The translations under genes and the position numbers were made by a program. This document shows, piece by piece, positions 1-8,677 of a DNA stretch of 64,000 nucleotides; positions within the stretch are counted from its first letter, which is position 1, and every line of letters begins with the position of its first letter. Source of the DNA: Pontibacillus chungwhensis (GTDB lineage Bacteria; Bacillota; Bacilli; Bacillales; BH030062); assembly GCF_030166655.1 (NCBI RefSeq), contig NZ_CP126446.1, forward strand, positions 744,001 through 808,000. The letters are read 5' to 3'. Under the pieces are notes generated by a model. The model worked only from the letters and a program-made list of their open reading frames with translations, searched no databases and was not told where the DNA came from.

Positions 1-645
1 GTAGGTCATACAGGTTCAGGGAAGAGCTCGATTATGAATCTACTATTTCGTTTCTATGATCCGCAAAAAGGTAAGATTACCATTGATGAAATGGAAACAA
101 GAGAACTCTCAAGGCAACAGGTGCGCAGCCATATGGGGATTGTCTTACAGGATCCTTTCTTGTTTACAGGCACCCTTCTGTCCAACGTAACGATGGGGGA
201 TCCTTCTATTACAAGAGAGAAAGCTATTGAAGCTTTGAAAGCTGTAGGGGCAGATGCCTTCATTGAGAAGTTACCCCACCAATATGATGAGCCTGTCAAA
301 GAGAAGGGAAGTACACTTTCTGCCGGAGAGCGTCAGCTGATTTCGTTTGCGAGAGCCCTCGCATTTGATCCGGCCATTCTTATTCTCGATGAGGCGACAG
401 CCAATATTGATACGGAAACGGAGAGTATGATCCAACGTGCGCTTCAAGTATTAAAGAAAGGTCGAACAACACTCGTGATTGCTCATCGTTTGTCGACCAT
501 TCAGCAAGCTGATCAGATTCTCGTTTTAGATCACGGACGAATTGTAGAACGAGGGAATCACGACTCTCTGCTACAACAAAACGGAATCTATCAACAAATG
601 TATCAAATGCAACAGGGCAGACTGGAACAAGCGATCATTTCATAG
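1..645 (+). CDS. ABC exporter, ATP-binding C-terminal part (cut by window edge)
   Basis: The reading frame is open from base 1, so only the C-terminal nucleotide-binding domain of a longer protein is present. The window begins at the Walker A motif (GHTGSGKSS, bases 4-30). A Q-loop (VLQDPF), an ABC signature (LSAGE), a Walker B (AILILDEATA) and an H-loop (IAHRLS) follow in order. The arrangement is that of a fused membrane/ATPase half-exporter. The wording around the signature resembles the BmrD/YheH type of heterodimeric multidrug exporter, but the membrane domain is outside the window, so substrate and partner are unknown. A strong terminator follows at once. Confidence 0.9.
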   Translation, partial: VGHTGSGKSSIMNLLFRFYDPQKGKITIDEMETRELSRQQVRSHMGIVLQDPFLFTGTLLSNVTMGDPSITREKAIEALKAVGADAFIEKLPHQYDEPVKEKGSTLSAGERQLISFARALAFDPAILILDEATANIDTETESMIQRALQVLKKGRTTLVIAHRLSTIQQADQILVLDHGRIVERGNHDSLLQQNGIYQQMYQMQQGRLEQAIIS

Positions 646-651
646 CATAAT

Positions 652-687
652 AAGAAGTAGGCGCCCTGATGCGCCTGCTTCTTTTTT
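652..687 (+). terminator. Rho-independent terminator after ABC exporter
   Basis: The arms GAAGTAGGCGC and GCGCCTGCTTC pair with one G-T wobble and are followed by seven T residues. It lies directly after the ABC gene stop. Confidence 0.85.
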
Positions 688-690
688 TAA

Positions 691-758
691 GGGACAGACA
701 CACTTTAATGCTGTAAAGTAATGCACGGTGTCTGGCACCCTTTAGTTTGCTAAAGGGG
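691..758. repeat. Palindromic GGACAGACAC/GTGTCTGGCAC element, copy 1
   Basis: CAGACAC (left) pairs with GTGTCTG (right), with a smaller CTTTA/TAAAG stem inside. To the right a second stem follows, CCCTTTAG-TTTG-CTAAAGGG. The words GTGTCTGGCAC and CCCTTTAG...CTAAAGGG recur at 46340-46381, and a related GGACAG palindrome lies at 36291-36345. It sits between the terminator and the ribosome binding site of the protease gene, so its right end is probably in that gene's leader. Confidence 0.6.
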
Positions 759-762
759 GACA

Positions 763-1632
763 ATGATGAGCGAGGATTATAAAGATAAAGAGTATTCAAA
801 AGATATAATAGATCGTGATTTATATGAAGAGATTGATGATGAAGAAATGCGAGAGATCTTGGATGAGGAACGAGCGAAGCTAAGGGAGAAGAAGGAAGAA
901 GAGGAAAAGCCGAAGCGTCCATTCCCAAAGTGGGCCTTCTGGCTGATCGCTGTTATGATGACCATTAATATTGTAGGCATCCTCCCTAAGACGTTTTCCC
1001 TCCCGGCTGTTGATTTCCTTATTAAATCAGCTGAACTGATGACAAACAAAGACATTGACGAGTATCAACAATCCGTTGTTGTAATTGAATCCGGGAATTC
1101 TAAAGGGACAGGTTTCTCCATTTCAGAAGATGGATATGTCATAACGAATGAACACGTCATTGATAATGAGATGCCAATTACCGTTGCATTTGAAGAGAGG
1201 GGCTTGTATGGCGGAGAAGTGGTTCATACATTCGAAGATATTGATCTAGCCTTATTGAAAGTGGAGCTAAAAAATCAGGAGGCCTTACCTTATCTCCCTC
1301 TTGCTGAAAAGACTACATTCACTGAACGGGAACACGTCTATTTCATAGGCAACCCCTTACGTTTTAATGGGATCGCAAATGAAGGAGAGGTCATTGGTTA
1401 CAGGGGGCTTAGTGATTGGGACAAGGAAGTATTAATGCTTGATGCTCCAATCTATCACGGCAATAGTGGAAGTCCTGTTATAACAGAAGAAGGACGCGTC
1501 ATTGCGGTCGTCTTTGCAACGATTAAAGATGAAGAACACGGAAAAGTAGGGTTATCTGTTCCCATTACGTATTTTCATGAAAAGATGAAGGGTCTCGAGC
1601 CTATGATTCAACTACCTTCTGAAGAAGACTAA
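763..1632 (+). CDS. Membrane-anchored trypsin-like serine protease (no PDZ domain)
   Basis: A strongly acidic and basic charged N-terminus (residues 1-55) precedes one membrane segment (about 57-75), then a chymotrypsin-fold protease domain. The catalytic triad is readable: His131 in TNEHV, Asp161 in DIDLALLK and Ser235 in HGNSGSP. Residues are numbered from the ATG at 763; a second ATG follows directly. The family (HtrA/DegP-like) normally carries a C-terminal PDZ domain, but this 289-residue protein stops right after the protease domain. The orientation (charged cytoplasmic N-terminus, external protease) suggests an envelope quality-control enzyme. Ribosome binding site AAAGGGGG lies upstream. 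It appears to be a single-gene unit. Confidence 0.85.
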   Translation: MMSEDYKDKEYSKDIIDRDLYEEIDDEEMREILDEERAKLREKKEEEEKPKRPFPKWAFWLIAVMMTINIVGILPKTFSLPAVDFLIKSAELMTNKDIDEYQQSVVVIESGNSKGTGFSISEDGYVITNEHVIDNEMPITVAFEERGLYGGEVVHTFEDIDLALLKVELKNQEALPYLPLAEKTTFTEREHVYFIGNPLRFNGIANEGEVIGYRGLSDWDKEVLMLDAPIYHGNSGSPVITEEGRVIAVVFATIKDEEHGKVGLSVPITYFHEKMKGLEPMIQLPSEED

Positions 1633-1698
1633 TTCGTTTGAGTCACGTTCTCTAGTGGTACATATAAACTATCGATACGACTAGAGAGGTGACAAACG

Positions 1699-2469
1699 TT
1701 GTTATTAAAAGGAAATTTACTTGAGAAATTTCACTTAGATGCAAACGATGGGGAACTAGGAAAGGTTAAAGATCTATACTTCGACGATAAGAAATGGGCA
1801 CTTCGTTATATGGTTGTCGATACCCGTAAATGGCTACCTGGGAGAAAAGTCGTCTTATCTCCTTCAGGTATTAAAGAAATCAACGTAGAAGACCAACTCG
1901 TTCATATGAATAATGATAAAGAATCCATTCGTAATTCTCCTACCATTGAAGAGGAAGCACCGGTATCTGTTCAGAAAGAACAAGAAATGGCAAACTATTA
2001 TGGTTGGCTTCCTTACTGGAAAGGTGACTCGCTATGGGGCACAACAGGCGCTCCTGAAATGGTAGGAACTGAAATGGCTCCACAAGCCCCGACCGTAACA
2101 GAAAATGAATTTAATGAAGAAGCGGACCATCACTTAAGGAGTATGAATGAGATTAAGGGAGACGAAGCCGGTTATCAATTAGAAACCGCAGATGGAAATG
2201 CAGGTTTTATCGATGACTTTATCATTGAAGATGAGAGCTGGAAAATTCGTTACGTTGTTGTCAAAACGGTAGAAAAACTTGGAGGAAAACGAATTCTCAT
2301 TTCCCCGGACTGGATGGAGACAGTCGATTGGGGTAAAAAGAGTATCCCTGTAAATCTTGACTATAAACAGATTCAGGACGCCCCAGAATACGACCCAGAC
2401 AAACCGGTTACACGTGATGATGAAGAGAAAATCTACACAGCCTTTCACAGACCAAAATATTGGCAATAA
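1699..2469 (+). CDS. Tandem PRC-barrel domain protein
   Basis: Starts at a TTG preceded by AGAGAGGTGAC. Two copies of a PRC-barrel module are visible: residues about 1-70 (GNLLEKFHLDANDGELGKVK..., then YMVVDTRKWLPGRKVVLSP) and about 145-225 (TADGNAGFIDDFIIEDESWK, then YVVVKTVEKLGGKRILISP). They are joined by an acidic linker rich in Glu and Pro. PRC-barrels bind other macromolecules or polypeptides in ribosome maturation and photosynthetic proteins; the role of the stand-alone Bacillaceae versions is not established. It has no signal peptide, so it is predicted cytosolic. Confidence 0.85.
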   Translation: MLLKGNLLEKFHLDANDGELGKVKDLYFDDKKWALRYMVVDTRKWLPGRKVVLSPSGIKEINVEDQLVHMNNDKESIRNSPTIEEEAPVSVQKEQEMANYYGWLPYWKGDSLWGTTGAPEMVGTEMAPQAPTVTENEFNEEADHHLRSMNEIKGDEAGYQLETADGNAGFIDDFIIEDESWKIRYVVVKTVEKLGGKRILISPDWMETVDWGKKSIPVNLDYKQIQDAPEYDPDKPVTRDDEEKIYTAFHRPKYWQ

Positions 2470-2470
2470 C

Positions 2471-2511
2471 AAAAAGCCTTCTTGATCCAATAGGATCGGG
2501 AAGGCTTTTTT
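2471..2511 (+). terminator. Rho-independent terminator after PRC-barrel gene
   Basis: The outer arms AAAAAGCCTTC and GAAGGCTTTTT flank an inner GATCC/GGATC stem. A T-run follows on the plus strand and an A-run precedes the stem, so it could also act on the minus strand. Confidence 0.85.
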
Positions 2512-2958
2512 AATTTGTTGAGTTTTAAAGGGGCTTTTATGGATGTAACGGATTTAAAGTAATTTGATGGTAAGGAGTTCGTTAATTTTCTAGGCGCGAA
2601 CGGTACACCAGTTTTAGAATGGCAGAGAATCTATGTTTCAGGGGGATATGGCGTGTTTCCGTTTCTCCCAATATAGAAATGGTGGTTCGGGAAAGCGAGT
2701 GATTTCCCGAATCACCTTATGCTCATGTGAGTGCTAACGGAAACTTTCTCTTATCAAAATCCCCCATTAAGCCATCCTCCCTCTCTCACTAGGGCTGAAA
2801 GAATATGGTTATAATCTACTGTAGATATAGGTCGAAATATGTTGTATGATACCCATATTGATTAAGGCTCAAACCGCGCCATGATAGGAAATTCATGGCT
2901 TGAATATGACATGTGGTGAAATCTTTTTGTAACAAAACTGCAAAAAACATCACAAAAA
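2512..2958. other. Gene-free stretch before sigI holding a palindromic repeat relic
   Basis: No supportable reading frame is present. The only structure I can identify is the palindromic element described at 2655-2755. The AT-rich part from about 2800 onward leads into the sigI promoter region. Confidence 0.6.
2655..2755. repeat. Long palindromic repeat family, shortest copy (copy 1)
   Basis: The core hairpin 2681-2717 has arms GGTGGTTCGGGAAA and TTTCCCGAATCACC around GCGAGTGA. The left flank (TTTCCGTTTCTCCCAATAT) and right flank (CACCTTATGCT...GGAAAC) match those of the copy at 26832-26955. The core keeps the GGAAAGCGAGT word found in the long copies at 51866-51988 and 56566-56691. It reads as an internally deleted member of that family. 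Confidence 0.6.
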
Positions 2959-2987
2959 ACACCCAAAAAATGATCAACTAAAGCGAA
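2959..2987 (+). promoter_or_regulatory. Candidate autoregulatory sigma-I promoter
   Basis: ACACCC (2959-2964) and CGAA (2984-2987) are separated by 19 bp and lie 28 bp before the sigI start. Sigma-I promoters of Bacillus subtilis have an ACCCCC-like -35 and a CGAA -10, and sigI is autoregulated. The match is short, so this is a prediction. Confidence 0.45.
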
Positions 2988-3014
2988 AACTATAATAGCT
3001 GGAGGTGAAGAGGG

Positions 3015-3755
3015 TTGATCAGACGTCTGTGGAAAAAGGAAAAGGATGGTTCACTTGAAGAACAAGTAGCACTTGTTCAGGAAGGTGACGAGGAAGTTCA
3101 AAACCATCTTATTAAAAAATATCAACCTTTTATCGCCAAAAGTGTATCTGAAGTTTGTAAACGATATATAGATCCAACGAAAGATGATGAATTCAGTATT
3201 GGTTTAATGGCCTTTAATGAGGCAATGCATTCGTATTCTCCTGATAAAGGCAGTTCCTTTCTTTCTTTTGCCAAACTTGTAGTGAAACGAAAGGTCATCG
3301 ATTATATTCGCTATGATCAAAATAACCCTGTTGTGGCGTCTTTAGATCAGGAATATGAAGATGATGAGCAGATGGAAAACCCTCAGGAGGTAAAAGCTGC
3401 AAAGGAACGTTACCAAACTGAAACGGAAAGCTGGTACCGTCGCATTGAGATTCAAGATTTCAGTGAAAAACTGAAAGAGTACAAATTGTCATTTCAAGAA
3501 CTAACAGAGGTGGCCCCTAAACACCGGGATGCTCGTGAATCTGCTATTCATGTAGCACGTACGGTCTACCACCATGAAGAAATGAGAGCCTTTGTGCTAG
3601 AGAAGCGAAAGCTCCCTATGAAACAACTGATCAATGAAGTGGAAGTCAGTAAGAAGACACTAGAACGGAACCGTAAGTTTGTTTTAGCCATTTTCATCAT
3701 TTTGAATGAGGATTACGTATATTTAAAAGATTATATCAAGGGGGTGGGCCTGTGA
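3015..3755 (+). CDS. sigI: RNA polymerase sigma factor SigI
   Basis: The 246-residue length and layout match SigI. There is a sigma-70 region 2-like part (about 20-110), with EFSIGLMAFNEAMHSYSPDKGSSFLSFA and a DYIRYDQ stretch, then an acidic linker and a C-terminal SigI-type domain (about 130-245). Starts at TTG preceded by GGAGGTGAAGAGG. The stop overlaps the rsgI start by 4 bp (GTGA), so the two are translationally coupled. SigI responds to heat and cell-wall stress in Bacillus and controls wall homeostasis genes. A candidate self-promoter lies upstream. Confidence 0.92.
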   Translation: MIRRLWKKEKDGSLEEQVALVQEGDEEVQNHLIKKYQPFIAKSVSEVCKRYIDPTKDDEFSIGLMAFNEAMHSYSPDKGSSFLSFAKLVVKRKVIDYIRYDQNNPVVASLDQEYEDDEQMENPQEVKAAKERYQTETESWYRRIEIQDFSEKLKEYKLSFQELTEVAPKHRDARESAIHVARTVYHHEEMRAFVLEKRKLPMKQLINEVEVSKKTLERNRKFVLAIFIILNEDYVYLKDYIKGVGL

Positions 3756-5077
3756 AAAAAGGGGTTGTCATGGAACAACACCGACGATATACCATCGTAA
3801 TGACGAGTGAAGGAACCTTTTACAAAGCCAAAGCGATTCAGTCTTCAATGCCTGGAGATGAAGTATCATTTGAACCGTTACCAGAACGGAAAGGATTCGG
3901 GTCGTTATTTCCGAATACCTTAAAGCCAAATGTCCGATTTGTCGCCATGGTTGCAGCTCTCTTGATTGCTATCCTTCCTCTTTATTCTTGGATTGATTCA
4001 AATCGAGCATATGCTTATGTCAATATTGAGATGAATCCAAGCATTGAGATGAAGGTTAACGACAAGATGAAAGTGATTGAAATGATGCCGCTTAACGATG
4101 ATGCAAGTATAATCGTTGAGAAAATCACGGACTGGAAGAACAAAGCTGTTGAAAAGGTAACGATTACCGTCATAGAAACAGGCAAAGAGATTGGTCTTAT
4201 AAATGAAAATAAGAGTGTCATGATTGGAGTCAGTCATGAAAGTACGGTTCGACAAGAGGAAGACGTTCTTCAAACGATCGATCGCTACTTACAGAGTCAT
4301 TCGGTGAGTGGGATGAATATTGCGACGTTCGCTGTTCCGAAATCTATCCGCGAAAAGGCGGAAAGTGATGGAAAATCAATGAATGAAACGCTGGCAGAGT
4401 CCTATCAATTATCACGGGCTGGTAATGTAGTAAGCGGTAAGACGAATCAGATGTCCGAGAATGAAGCAGAGGCTTTCAATAACTTTTATAATAAAGCGCA
4501 AGTAGAAGCCCCTGATTCATCATCTGATGAAGAGGCACCTCAAGAAAAGAAACCGGAACCTTCCTCAAAAGATGAAAAGCAACAAGAGAATGAACAACCA
4601 AAAGAGTCATCAGAGCCACAAACAAAAAAAGACATTCAACCATCGTCTCCATCCACGAACCCAGTAAATCCCGCGGGTAAGGAGAAAGGATGGGCGAAAC
4701 AAGGCAAAGAAAAGGAAGATCCACCGGGGCAAAGCCGGGGTCTTCCTTCTGGTCTATCTTCAAAACAACAAGAAATTATTCAACACTTACCACCTGGCTT
4801 ACAGAAAAAAGTTCAATCCTATGACAACTGGAATGAACTGCCGCCTGGTATACAGAAACAAATTCTGTCTATCTACCAGTCATTGAACGATTACGAACAA
4901 GAGCTTAAAAAGAACAAACCACAGGGGAACGGAAAAGAGAAAGAGCACCAAAAGCAAAAACATTGGAATAAAGAAAAGAATGACAAGAAATATCAAGATC
5001 ATAAACATGATAAGCATAAAGATAAGAAACATCGTGATGACAAACACAAAGAAAAGAAACACAAGCATGATGATTGA
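3752..5077 (+). CDS. rsgI: Anti-sigma-I factor RsgI, membrane-spanning
   Basis: The N-terminal RsgI_N domain (about 8-50) begins RRYTIVMTSEGTFYKAK and binds SigI in the cytosol. One membrane segment follows (about 62-80), then an external domain starting AYAYVNIEMNPSIEM. RsgI proteins are reported to self-cleave at the Asn-Pro bond in this position (here N95-P96). From about residue 245 the protein is Pro/Glu/Gln/Ser-rich and predicted disordered. The last ~55 residues are almost only Lys, His, Asp and Glu. GTG start within the sigI stop; an in-frame ATG lies 18 bp later. Confidence 0.92.
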   Translation: MKKGVVMEQHRRYTIVMTSEGTFYKAKAIQSSMPGDEVSFEPLPERKGFGSLFPNTLKPNVRFVAMVAALLIAILPLYSWIDSNRAYAYVNIEMNPSIEMKVNDKMKVIEMMPLNDDASIIVEKITDWKNKAVEKVTITVIETGKEIGLINENKSVMIGVSHESTVRQEEDVLQTIDRYLQSHSVSGMNIATFAVPKSIREKAESDGKSMNETLAESYQLSRAGNVVSGKTNQMSENEAEAFNNFYNKAQVEAPDSSSDEEAPQEKKPEPSSKDEKQQENEQPKESSEPQTKKDIQPSSPSTNPVNPAGKEKGWAKQGKEKEDPPGQSRGLPSGLSSKQQEIIQHLPPGLQKKVQSYDNWNELPPGIQKQILSIYQSLNDYEQELKKNKPQGNGKEKEHQKQKHWNKEKNDKKYQDHKHDKHKDKKHRDDKHKEKKHKHDD

Positions 5078-5083
5078 TGAAGC

Positions 5084-5137
5084 AAAAAGACTTCTTTTAA
5101 GGCGGTAAGATGGGAACGCCTTAGAAGAAGTCTTTTT
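5084..5137 (+). terminator. Rho-independent terminator after rsgI
   Basis: A long stem pairs AAAAAGACTTCTT...AAGGCG with CGCCTT...AAGAAGTCTTTTT, with a T-run on the plus strand. Confidence 0.85.
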
Positions 5138-5232
5138 TATATTATGGATAGGAATATATTGGATGGTAGCCCATTCAAAAGTAGGCAATGGGATCGAAGT
5201 TGGGTATGCTAATAAAAAAGGAGTGTTGCATC

Positions 5233-5610
5233 TTGTCTCAATCAAACCTAGGAGTAAAAGACGGAAAATTAGCAGAGTGCCCATCTTCCCCGAACTGTGT
5301 TTCAACTCAAGCCGAAGATGCTTCGAAAAAGATGGAGCCTCTGCCCTTTAAAGGAACGCGTGAAGAAACGAAAGATACATTAAAGAACATTCTAAATGAG
5401 TATGGCCGTGTTTCTATTGAAGAAGAAACAGAGGATTATATTCATGCCACATTTAAAACGAAAATTATGCGCTTTACAGATGATGTCGAGTTTTATCTTG
5501 ATGACAATGCTGAGGTTGTTCATTTTCGTTCCGCTTCTCGTGTGGGGTATTCCGACTTAGGCAAAAATCGGTCTCGCATGGAGGAAATTCGGACGTTATA
5601 TAACAAGTGA
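5233..5610 (+). CDS. DUF1499 family protein
   Basis: The conserved N-terminal signature of the family is present (CPSSPNCVST), followed by a compact alpha/beta domain ending near HFRSASRVGYSDLGKNRSRME. I place the start at TTG 5233 because AAAGGAG lies 9 bp upstream. The longer in-frame ATG at 5188 has no ribosome binding site and adds residues the family lacks, giving 125 residues here. Biochemical function of the family is unknown. It is followed by its own terminator. Confidence 0.8.
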   Translation: MSQSNLGVKDGKLAECPSSPNCVSTQAEDASKKMEPLPFKGTREETKDTLKNILNEYGRVSIEEETEDYIHATFKTKIMRFTDDVEFYLDDNAEVVHFRSASRVGYSDLGKNRSRMEEIRTLYNK

Positions 5611-5611
5611 C

Positions 5612-5641
5612 AGAAAAGTCTCTATTTTAGAGACTTTTCTC
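5612..5641 (+). terminator. Rho-independent terminator after DUF1499 gene
   Basis: AGAAAAGTCTCTA and TAGAGACTTTTCT pair perfectly around TTT. Confidence 0.85.
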
Positions 5642-5804
5642 CTATTTTATCTCTTTTTTCTGGAACGGTGTTTTCCTGGTAAATTACATAATAGTATAAT
5701 GAGTAAGGCTTTTACATTATCTACGAATCTGTGAAACTTTTTCATCATACATTCGTAGAGACAACTACTAACCATTTATCAGGAAAACAGAAAGGGAGAG
5801 ATAC

Positions 5805-7427
5805 ATGAGCAATCACCAACAAGCGAAAAAAGGCATGAACAAATGGCTTGTTACGCTCTTAACGATTGTCGTCATTGGTGCCCTTGGGGCTACGGCGTAC
5901 GGTATGTTAAAGGATTCTAATCCGATGACCATGTACATGAAAGCTCAAAAGAACACGATGGAAGATCAGTTCGAGCGTATGGAAGACTACACAGGAAGTT
6001 ATAAAGAGATTTATGACCGTCAATTAGAAGAAGCTTATGAGACAAAGGGATCTGTCACAATGGATCTTAATGTAAAGGGAGATCAGATTCAACAATCCTT
6101 CCCTCAAATGGGTATGATTCAAGGAATTATTTCTACTTTGAAAGTCGAGTATAATTCAAAAATTGACCCAGAATCAAAAGAAACGTTTGCTAGTGCAGAT
6201 TTAACGATGCAAGGAAACAGCATTGCGAACGGAAGTTTCTATCAAAATGAAAACACAGCAGCTGTACAAGCACCATTTGTCTATGATAAATATTTCGCAC
6301 TTGGAAATGACGAACTAGGTGCATTCCTAGAACGTATGGGAGAGTCAAGTGAAGGCATTAACGAACTTCCGAACTTTGCAGAGTACTCCCAGACGCAACT
6401 TTCATTCGAAGAAGTGGAAGAAATTATGCAAGATTACGTTGTGACCATAGGAAAGCAACTAAAAGAAGAACAATTCTCTCTTAACGAAGGAGCTACTTAC
6501 GAAGGAGAGAAATACGATAAAGTAACCGTAGAGATCAGTGAAGAAGAAGCTCATGAAATGCTTGTTGCTGTTCTTGAAGAGTTAAAACAAGATGAACGCA
6601 TTTGGGACATCCTTGATCAACAATCTGCTCTTCAGCAGGGTGTGAATTCTGTTTCAAATGAAGATATGAAAGCCGACATTGATGAGGCAATTGAAAACGT
6701 TGACTCGATTAAAATCCCTGGAGGGATTACAATCGAAGCTTATCTGAAAGATGATTTAGTAGCTCATCAAACATGGAACATGAGTCTTCAACCAGAGGAC
6801 GCTGAAAAAGTAGCGATGGAAATCTCAACAGATTACGTGAAAGAAGATGAAGATCGTTATACAAGCTCTGCAGATATGACGTTTACACCAGAAAATGAAG
6901 AAGGTTCCGTTTCTGTAAGCTATAAAGAAGACGGGAAACCAAATAAAGATGGTCTTCATGTGGATCATACTATTGGTGTGAATTCAGAGATCCCATCTGA
7001 AACATTCACGATGGACCTTATCTTAAATTCTGACTTTACAGAGCAAGGGTCGAAAACCGACTTTAATGTGGAGTTATCTGGTGACGCTTTAGGTGAGCAG
7101 CCTATGCCAAACATCTCTGGTTTCGTTAACATGGAAACAACAGAAGAGGACGATGATAGCTACAATCGTAAGGTCGATTATGGGTTGAACTTTAGTATGG
7201 ATGATCCGATGATGGGTGAAATGGCAGCGGATGTGGAACTGAACGTGGATCAGAATATTTCGTTCTCTGATGACCTTTCTTTCCCTGAATTAAAAGATGG
7301 CAACACTGTACGTGTGATGGACCAATCTGATCAGGAATTAGAGCAAATCGCACAAGATATTCAGCGTAACTTCCAGCAGCACATTGGATCTCTATTAGGT
7401 GGATTTGGCGGTTTAGGTGGATTCTAA
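5805..7427 (+). CDS. Membrane-anchored acidic extracytoplasmic protein of unknown function
   Basis: A short basic N-terminus and one membrane segment (about 13-33) precede a ~500-residue external domain. That domain is very rich in Asp, Glu and Gln, contains no cysteine, and appears dominated by beta strands with some helical stretches. It ends in a Gly/Phe-rich tail (LLGGFGGLGGF). I do not recognise the family. It lies 38 bp upstream of an ABC-2 permease in the same direction with no terminator between, so it is probably the extracytoplasmic partner of that transporter. The acidity suits a salt-adapted host. Good ribosome binding site (AAAGGGAGAG). Confidence 0.75.
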   Translation: MSNHQQAKKGMNKWLVTLLTIVVIGALGATAYGMLKDSNPMTMYMKAQKNTMEDQFERMEDYTGSYKEIYDRQLEEAYETKGSVTMDLNVKGDQIQQSFPQMGMIQGIISTLKVEYNSKIDPESKETFASADLTMQGNSIANGSFYQNENTAAVQAPFVYDKYFALGNDELGAFLERMGESSEGINELPNFAEYSQTQLSFEEVEEIMQDYVVTIGKQLKEEQFSLNEGATYEGEKYDKVTVEISEEEAHEMLVAVLEELKQDERIWDILDQQSALQQGVNSVSNEDMKADIDEAIENVDSIKIPGGITIEAYLKDDLVAHQTWNMSLQPEDAEKVAMEISTDYVKEDEDRYTSSADMTFTPENEEGSVSVSYKEDGKPNKDGLHVDHTIGVNSEIPSETFTMDLILNSDFTEQGSKTDFNVELSGDALGEQPMPNISGFVNMETTEEDDDSYNRKVDYGLNFSMDDPMMGEMAADVELNVDQNISFSDDLSFPELKDGNTVRVMDQSDQELEQIAQDIQRNFQQHIGSLLGGFGGLGGF

Positions 7428-7465
7428 ATCGTGAAAACCAATTATTTAAGAAGGGAGCAGACTGT

Positions 7466-8677
7466 ATGAATGGGTTCTCGTTATGGAGATATGAAATGAG
7501 GGCAACCGTTCTTCGGCCTGCCCCTCTTTTTTTATCCTTTTTTATCCCTCTGCTCATTATGCTCATCGCTGGATTAAGCTTGCAAAATTTATTCCAAGAA
7601 GAAGAGAAACAAATACAAGCTGCAATTGTCGATCATGACCAAACCTTTGAGACCAAGTCTCTAGTGAATCAGCTCTCCGAAGAAGAACGAATGAAGCGAG
7701 CTCTGCAACTGACTCCTATGAGTGAAAAGGAAGCGAAAGAAGCGTTTGAAAAAGGGGACCTAGCCGGTGTGATGACAATTCCTGAGGGGTTTACGGATAG
7801 TCTCCGGGTTGGAGATAATGAACCAATCGCTGTCATGACAAATCAGGACAAGCCGATCGATTCAACCATGCTTACGGTCTTACTCGAATCAGGTGCGAAG
7901 TATATTTCGGCTTCTCAGAGTGCAGTGAACGCAGTCTATGATTTACATATTAAGCAATTACCCAAAGACGAACGAAGTGCAAGACTCGAGGAGGCCATCG
8001 TCACCTTTACATTGTTTGCCCTCGAACGAAATGAAGCATTTGAAGAACAGCAAGTCGCGAGTGGAGCGGCAGTAGGATGGCAAGCCCATGCTTTCATTGC
8101 CATGACCTTTACGTTTGTCGTATTCTTTACCATACTTTTTCAGGCGTTGGATGGGCGAACTCATACCGCTTCAATCAATATGAGATGGAGAATGCTTAAC
8201 CTTACGTTTTTACACCAGGTCATTGTTAAACAGATAAAGTGGTGGATCATTCTGTTCGCATTAATTGAACTCCTGATGGGAATTTCCAATCTGGTGGTTC
8301 CGGTACAGTTCTCTTTAGGGCTGCATGCAGGGATGGTTTTAATTGCTTTTTGGCTTTCTGCCTTTTCTGCTTTTCTATATGGAGTGACCACTCATGCGAG
8401 CATCAGGTCTTTAACTCTTCTCATCGTTTCCCTTATTGGAATGGTCAGTGCGGGTGCTTTAATTCCTGAGATTTATTTACCCACGTGGCTAAGTCAGGAT
8501 GGAACACCTTTTTCGTTTACGTATGAGGTTTTCCGTTTAGCATTTGCGGACCAGGGTGACCCCTTGCCTTATATAGGATTATTTCTTTGGGGAGTCTTGT
8601 TTTATATAGGAGCGACCTTAGCTGGTTTTAGGAAGGAGAAACGTGATGCTTACGTATCTATATTTACATCTAAATAA
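7466..8677 (+). CDS. ABC-2 type transporter permease, first of pair
   Basis: 403 residues. The first membrane helix lies at about 19-43. A ~160-residue external loop follows that includes an IQAAIVDHDQTF segment typical of ABC-2 permeases. A block of five further helices lies between about 205 and 392. The second permease starts inside its 3' end. Gene order (exported protein, permease, permease, ATPase) resembles LnrLMN-type exporters that remove amphiphilic or polyene compounds. That function is inferred from architecture only. Confidence 0.85.
   Translation: MNGFSLWRYEMRATVLRPAPLFLSFFIPLLIMLIAGLSLQNLFQEEEKQIQAAIVDHDQTFETKSLVNQLSEEERMKRALQLTPMSEKEAKEAFEKGDLAGVMTIPEGFTDSLRVGDNEPIAVMTNQDKPIDSTMLTVLLESGAKYISASQSAVNAVYDLHIKQLPKDERSARLEEAIVTFTLFALERNEAFEEQQVASGAAVGWQAHAFIAMTFTFVVFFTILFQALDGRTHTASINMRWRMLNLTFLHQVIVKQIKWWIILFALIELLMGISNLVVPVQFSLGLHAGMVLIAFWLSAFSAFLYGVTTHASIRSLTLLIVSLIGMVSAGALIPEIYLPTWLSQDGTPFSFTYEVFRLAFADQGDPLPYIGLFLWGVLFYIGATLAGFRKEKRDAYVSIFTSK

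Noticed and set aside
4880-5305. 141-codon minus-strand frame opposite the rsgI 3' end
   Set aside because: It is the complement of the Lys/His-rich tail, giving a run of Phe/Leu/Ile/Met codons that mimics membrane helices. It crosses the rsgI terminator and has no ribosome site.
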